NCBI RefSeq assembly: GCF_001514285.1
Contig: NZ_KQ949036.1
Coordinates: 249,350 to 286,134 of the forward strand
From: Streptomyces sp. DSM 15324
GTDB taxonomy: Bacteria > Actinomycetota > Actinomycetes > Streptomycetales > Streptomycetaceae
Length of the DNA: 36,785 nucleotides
Reading direction: 5' to 3'
The notes below the pieces were generated by a model. That model was not told the origin of the DNA, did no database searches, and saw nothing but the letters and a program-made list of their open reading frames with translations. A program made the position numbers and the translations under genes. Position 1 is the stretch's first letter, and each line of letters opens with the position of its first letter. Positions 33,878 through 36,785 of the stretch are shown piece after piece.

Positions 33878-34777
33878 ATGGCTCCGACCTCCACTCCGCA
33901 GACCCCCTTCGGGCGGGTCCTCACCGCCATGGTCACGCCGTTCACGGCGGACGGCGCACTCGACCTCGACGGCGCCCAGCGGCTCGCCACCCACCTGGTG
34001 GACGCAGGCAACGACGGCCTGATCATCAACGGCACCACCGGTGAGTCGCCCACCACCACCGACGCGGAGAAATCGGATCTCGTACGAGCCGTCCTGGAGG
34101 CCGTCGGCGACCGGGCCCACATCGTCGCCGGTGTCGGCACCAACGACACCCACCACAGCATCGAACTGGCCAAGGCCGCCGAGAAGACCGGCGCGCACGG
34201 CCTGCTGATCGTCACCCCGTACTACAACAAGCCCCCGCAGGAGGGCCTGTACCGGCACTTCACGGCCGTCGCGGACGCCGCCGAACTACCGGTCATGCTC
34301 TACGACATCCCCGGCCGCAGCGGCGTCCCGATCAGCACCGAGACGCTCGTCCGCCTCGCGCAGCACCCGCGGATCGTCGCCAACAAGGACGCCAAGGGCG
34401 ACCTCGGCCGCGCGAGCTGGGCGATCGCGCGCTCCGGTCTCGCCTGGTACTCCGGCGACGACATGCTCAACCTTCCGCTGCTCTCCGTGGGCGCGGTCGG
34501 CTTCGTCTCGGTCGTCGGCCATGTGGTCACGCCCGACCTGCGCGCCCTCGTCGACGCGTTCGTCGCCGGCGACGTCCAGAAGGCCACCGAGATCCACCAG
34601 AAGCTGCTCCCGGTCTACACGGGCATGTTCCGTACCCAGGGCGTCATGACCACCAAGGCCGCGCTAGCCCTCCAGGGCCTGCCCGCCGGTCCGCTGCGCT
34701 CGCCCATGGTCGAATGCTCGCCGGAAGAGATCGAGCAGCTCAAGATCGATCTTGCCGCCGGCGGGGTACAGCTCTGA
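33878..34777 (+). CDS. dapA: 4-hydroxy-tetrahydrodipicolinate synthase
   Basis: 299 aa, TIM-barrel of the DapA/NAL family. Visible are NGTTGES (residues 51-57, pyruvate carboxylate site), LLIVTPYYNKPPQEGLY, the catalytic Tyr in VMLYDIPGRSG (Tyr142) and the Schiff-base Lys170 in IVANKDAKGDL. It condenses pyruvate with aspartate semialdehyde, the first step committed to diaminopimelate and lysine. ATG 33878 is chosen. An upstream in-frame GTG 33869 would place a TTA codon second, but it overlaps the likely -10, so the leaderless ATG fits better. RNase J follows 128 bp downstream. Confidence 0.96.
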   Translation: MAPTSTPQTPFGRVLTAMVTPFTADGALDLDGAQRLATHLVDAGNDGLIINGTTGESPTTTDAEKSDLVRAVLEAVGDRAHIVAGVGTNDTHHSIELAKAAEKTGAHGLLIVTPYYNKPPQEGLYRHFTAVADAAELPVMLYDIPGRSGVPISTETLVRLAQHPRIVANKDAKGDLGRASWAIARSGLAWYSGDDMLNLPLLSVGAVGFVSVVGHVVTPDLRALVDAFVAGDVQKATEIHQKLLPVYTGMFRTQGVMTTKAALALQGLPAGPLRSPMVECSPEEIEQLKIDLAAGGVQL

Positions 34778-34851
34778 CAACGGACTTCACAACTGAATAG
34801 GCAGGCCACCGGTGCCTGCGCCCACAACGACAACTGCTTCTGCACGAACGT

Positions 34852-34890
34852 CACGCGCGCCACGTGCCCTACCGGTACGTGGCGCGCGTG
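34852..34890 (+). promoter_or_regulatory. 14-bp hairpin directly before the RNase J ribosome-binding site
   Basis: CACGCGCGCCACGT (34852-34865) pairs perfectly with ACGTGGCGCGCGTG (34877-34890), loop of 11 bases; the ribosome site GAGGAG starts 3 bases later (34893-34898). A smaller hairpin GCAGGC/GCCTGC (34801-34806 with 34814-34819) precedes it. The long one could act as a dapA terminator or as a translational or stability element for the RNase J mRNA. Confidence 0.65.
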
Positions 34891-34905
34891 TTTGAGGAGA
34901 GTCTT

Positions 34906-36591
34906 TTGAGTCATCCGCATCCCGAACTGGGCCCGCCCCCGCCGCTCCCCAAGGGCGGCCTGCGGGTCACCCCGCTGGGCGGCCTCGGCGAGATCGGCCG
35001 CAACATGACGGTCTTCGAGTACGGCGGCCGTCTGCTGATCGTCGACTGCGGAGTGCTCTTCCCCGAGGAGGAGCAGCCCGGAATCGACCTGATCCTGCCC
35101 GACTTCTCGTCCATCCGTGACCGGCTGGACGACATCGAGGGCATCGTCCTCACCCACGGTCACGAAGACCACATCGGGGCCGTCCCCTACCTCCTGCGCG
35201 AGAAGCCGGACATCCCGCTGATCGGCTCCAAGCTGACCCTCGCGCTCATCGAGGCCAAGCTCCAGGAGCACCGGATCCGCCCGTACACCCTCGAGGTGGC
35301 CGAGGGGAACCGCGAGCGCATCGGCCCCTTCGACTGCGAGTTCATCGCCGTCAACCACTCGATCCCGGACGCCCTGGCCGTCGCGATCCGCACCCCCGCC
35401 GGCATGGTGGTCCACACGGGTGACTTCAAGATGGACCAGCTGCCGCTGGACAACCGTCTGACGGACCTCCACGCGTTCGCACGGCTGAGCGAGGAGGGCA
35501 TCGACCTCCTGCTCACCGACTCCACCAACGCCGAGGTGCCCGGTTTCACCCCGCACGAGCGGGACATCTCCAACGTCCTGCGCACGGTCTTCGCGGGCGC
35601 CCGCAAGCGGATCATCGTGGCGAGCTTCGCCAGCCACGTCCACCGCATCCAGCAGATCCTGGACGCGGCCCACGAGTACGGCCGCCGGGTCGCCTTCGTC
35701 GGCCGCTCGATGGTCCGCAACATGGGCATCGCCCGGGACCTCGGCTATCTGAGGGTCCCGCCGGGCCTGGTGGTGGACGTCAAGACGCTCGACGACCTCC
35801 CCGACCACGAGGTGGTCCTGGTCTGCACGGGCTCCCAGGGCGAACCGATGGCCGCGCTGTCCCGCATGGCCAACCGCGACCACCAGATCCGGATCGTCCC
35901 CGGCGACACGGTGATCCTGGCGTCGTCCCTGATCCCCGGCAACGAGAACGCGGTCTACCGCGTGATCAACGGCCTGACCCGCTGGGGCGCGAACGTCGTC
36001 CACAAGGGCAACGCCAAGGTCCATGTCTCCGGCCACGCCTCGGCGGGCGAGCTGCTGTACTTCTACAACATCTGCCGCCCGAAGAACCTGATGCCGGTCC
36101 ACGGCGAGTGGCGCCACCTGCGGGCCAACGCCGAGCTGGGCGCCATGACGGGCGTCCCGCACGACCGCATCGTCATCGCCGAGGACGGCATCGCCGTCGA
36201 CCTGGTCGAGGGCAAGGCCAAGATCTCCGGCAAGGTCCAGGCGGGATACGTCTACGTCGACGGTCTCTCCGTCGGCGATGTCGGCGAGCCGGCCCTGAAG
36301 GACCGGAAGATCCTCGGCGACGAGGGCATCATCTCCGTCTTCGTGGTGGTGGACTCCTCCACGGGCAAGATCACCGGCGGCCCGCACATCCAGGCCCGCG
36401 GCTCCGGCATCGAGGACTCGGCCTTCGGGGACGTCGCCCCGAAGATCACCGAGGTCCTGGAGCGCTCGGCCCAGGACGGAGTGGTCGAACCCCACCAGTT
36501 GCAGCAGCTCATCCGCCGCACCCTGGGCAAGTGGGTCTCCGACAACTATCGCCGCAGGCCGATGATCCTCCCGGTCGTGGTGGAGGTCTGA
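34906..36591 (+). CDS. rnj: Ribonuclease J
   Basis: 561 aa from TTG 34906, supported by GAGGAG (34893-34898) 7 bases upstream and by the N-terminus (SHPHPELG) expected in Streptomyces; the longer frame from 34864 begins inside the hairpin. Metallo-beta-lactamase core: GGLGEIGRNMTVFEYGGRLLIVDCGVLFPEE, the HxHxDH metal motif HGHEDH (84-89), HTGDFKMDQLP, and DSTNAEVPGFTPHERDI. Beta-CASP part: ASFASHVHRIQQILDAA, CTGSQGEPMAALSRMA and HVSGHASAGEL. A C-terminal domain follows. It acts as a 5'-3' exonuclease and endonuclease in mRNA decay and rRNA processing. Confidence 0.95.
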   Translation: MSHPHPELGPPPPLPKGGLRVTPLGGLGEIGRNMTVFEYGGRLLIVDCGVLFPEEEQPGIDLILPDFSSIRDRLDDIEGIVLTHGHEDHIGAVPYLLREKPDIPLIGSKLTLALIEAKLQEHRIRPYTLEVAEGNRERIGPFDCEFIAVNHSIPDALAVAIRTPAGMVVHTGDFKMDQLPLDNRLTDLHAFARLSEEGIDLLLTDSTNAEVPGFTPHERDISNVLRTVFAGARKRIIVASFASHVHRIQQILDAAHEYGRRVAFVGRSMVRNMGIARDLGYLRVPPGLVVDVKTLDDLPDHEVVLVCTGSQGEPMAALSRMANRDHQIRIVPGDTVILASSLIPGNENAVYRVINGLTRWGANVVHKGNAKVHVSGHASAGELLYFYNICRPKNLMPVHGEWRHLRANAELGAMTGVPHDRIVIAEDGIAVDLVEGKAKISGKVQAGYVYVDGLSVGDVGEPALKDRKILGDEGIISVFVVVDSSTGKITGGPHIQARGSGIEDSAFGDVAPKITEVLERSAQDGVVEPHQLQQLIRRTLGKWVSDNYRRRPMILPVVVEV

Positions 36592-36631
36592 GCGACGTAC
36601 GACCCGCGTACGACGGCTCGTACGTGTGAAC

Positions 36632-36675
36632 CTGGAGCGGGGCGCCTCGATTTGCATCGGGGCGCCCCGCTCCAG
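36632..36675 (+). terminator. Strong terminator after RNase J, 20-bp stem
   Basis: CTGGAGCGGGGCGCC (36632-36646) pairs with 36661-36675 over 15 bp. The inner bases continue in register (TCGAT with ATCGG, one G-U pair) to a TTGC loop, making 20 pairs. CGTACGAC is repeated twice just before it (around 36597-36624). Confidence 0.85.
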
Positions 36676-36754
36676 TACGTTTACGGCTCCGCCTGAACGG
36701 GAAGCGGTCCGCGCCACGCGCCGGACCAGCCCACCGGGAGGGGCCGGGAAAACC

Positions 36755-36785
36755 GACTCAGAACTTCTGATAAAGTCGGAACCGC
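36755..36785 (+). promoter_or_regulatory. Probable start of an rRNA-operon leader (window edge)
   Basis: The last bases read ACTTCTGATAAAGTCGG followed by AACCGC. From memory this string precedes 16S rRNA genes in Streptomyces as part of the operon leader. Nothing of the 16S gene itself is in the window, so the call rests only on recognition of this string. No confident promoter was found in 36676-36754. Confidence 0.5.

Noticed and set aside
33869..33880. GTG start for dapA that would put a TTA (bldA-type) codon second
   Set aside because: The GTG overlaps the likely -10 element TAGCGT, and the ATG at 33878 fits a leaderless transcript and the usual DapA N-terminus.

Overview
The window is high-GC chromosomal DNA from a Streptomyces or close relative. 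The evidence is a strong G/C bias at third codon positions, frequent GTG and TTG starts, GC-rich inverted-repeat terminators, an actinobacterial initiation factor IF2 with a very long Gly/Pro/Arg-rich linker, and a gene order typical of the streptomycete core: ispG, proS, rimP-nusA-ylxR-infB-DUF503-rbfA-truB, ribF, rpsO-pnp, M16 peptidase, dapB, thyX, dapA, RNase J.

Layout. 1-3737 (+): the 3' end of ispG, two GNAT acetyltransferases and prolyl-tRNA synthetase. 3970-6033 (-): a three-gene unit of a lipoprotein, a ferritin-like protein and a degenerate aminoglycoside-phosphotransferase fold. 6237-14020 (+): the translation and ribosome-biogenesis operon from rimP to truB. It is interrupted after infB by about 670 bp of degenerate 24-25-bp tandem repeats. 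14295-19227 (+): a 1281-aa trypsin-like/STAND-like protein with altered key residues, then ribF, ending in a 20-bp-stem bidirectional terminator. 19319-22600 (-): a ParA/MinD-like ATPase in very long Pro/Gln-rich arms. 23072-24604 (+): a membrane-anchored beta-propeller-like protein split by an in-frame TAG. 24904-25203 (-): a DUF397 protein. 25498-30988 (+): rpsO, pnp, M16 peptidase, dapB and a small membrane protein. 31157-31965 (-): a PH-domain membrane protein and a 67-aa single-pass protein. 32166-36591 (+): thyX carrying an HNH-type intein, dapA and RNase J. The last bases look like the start of an rRNA-operon leader.

How the genes fit together. Most serve translation and RNA metabolism: tRNA charging (ProS), 30S maturation (RimP, RbfA), antitermination (NusA), initiation (IF2), pseudouridylation (TruB), S15, PNPase and RNase J. 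Others serve essential metabolism: isoprenoid (IspG), flavin (RibF), lysine/diaminopimelate (DapA, DapB) and dTMP (ThyX).

The points most worth following up are the intein at the ThyX signature motif, the repeat array after infB, a possible switch at the infB start made of three overlapping mini-ORFs and two competing hairpins, the nonsense codon in the beta-propeller gene, and two proteins whose canonical active-site residues have changed (the kinase-fold and the trypsin/STAND protein). No tRNA gene, CRISPR array or insertion sequence was recognised.
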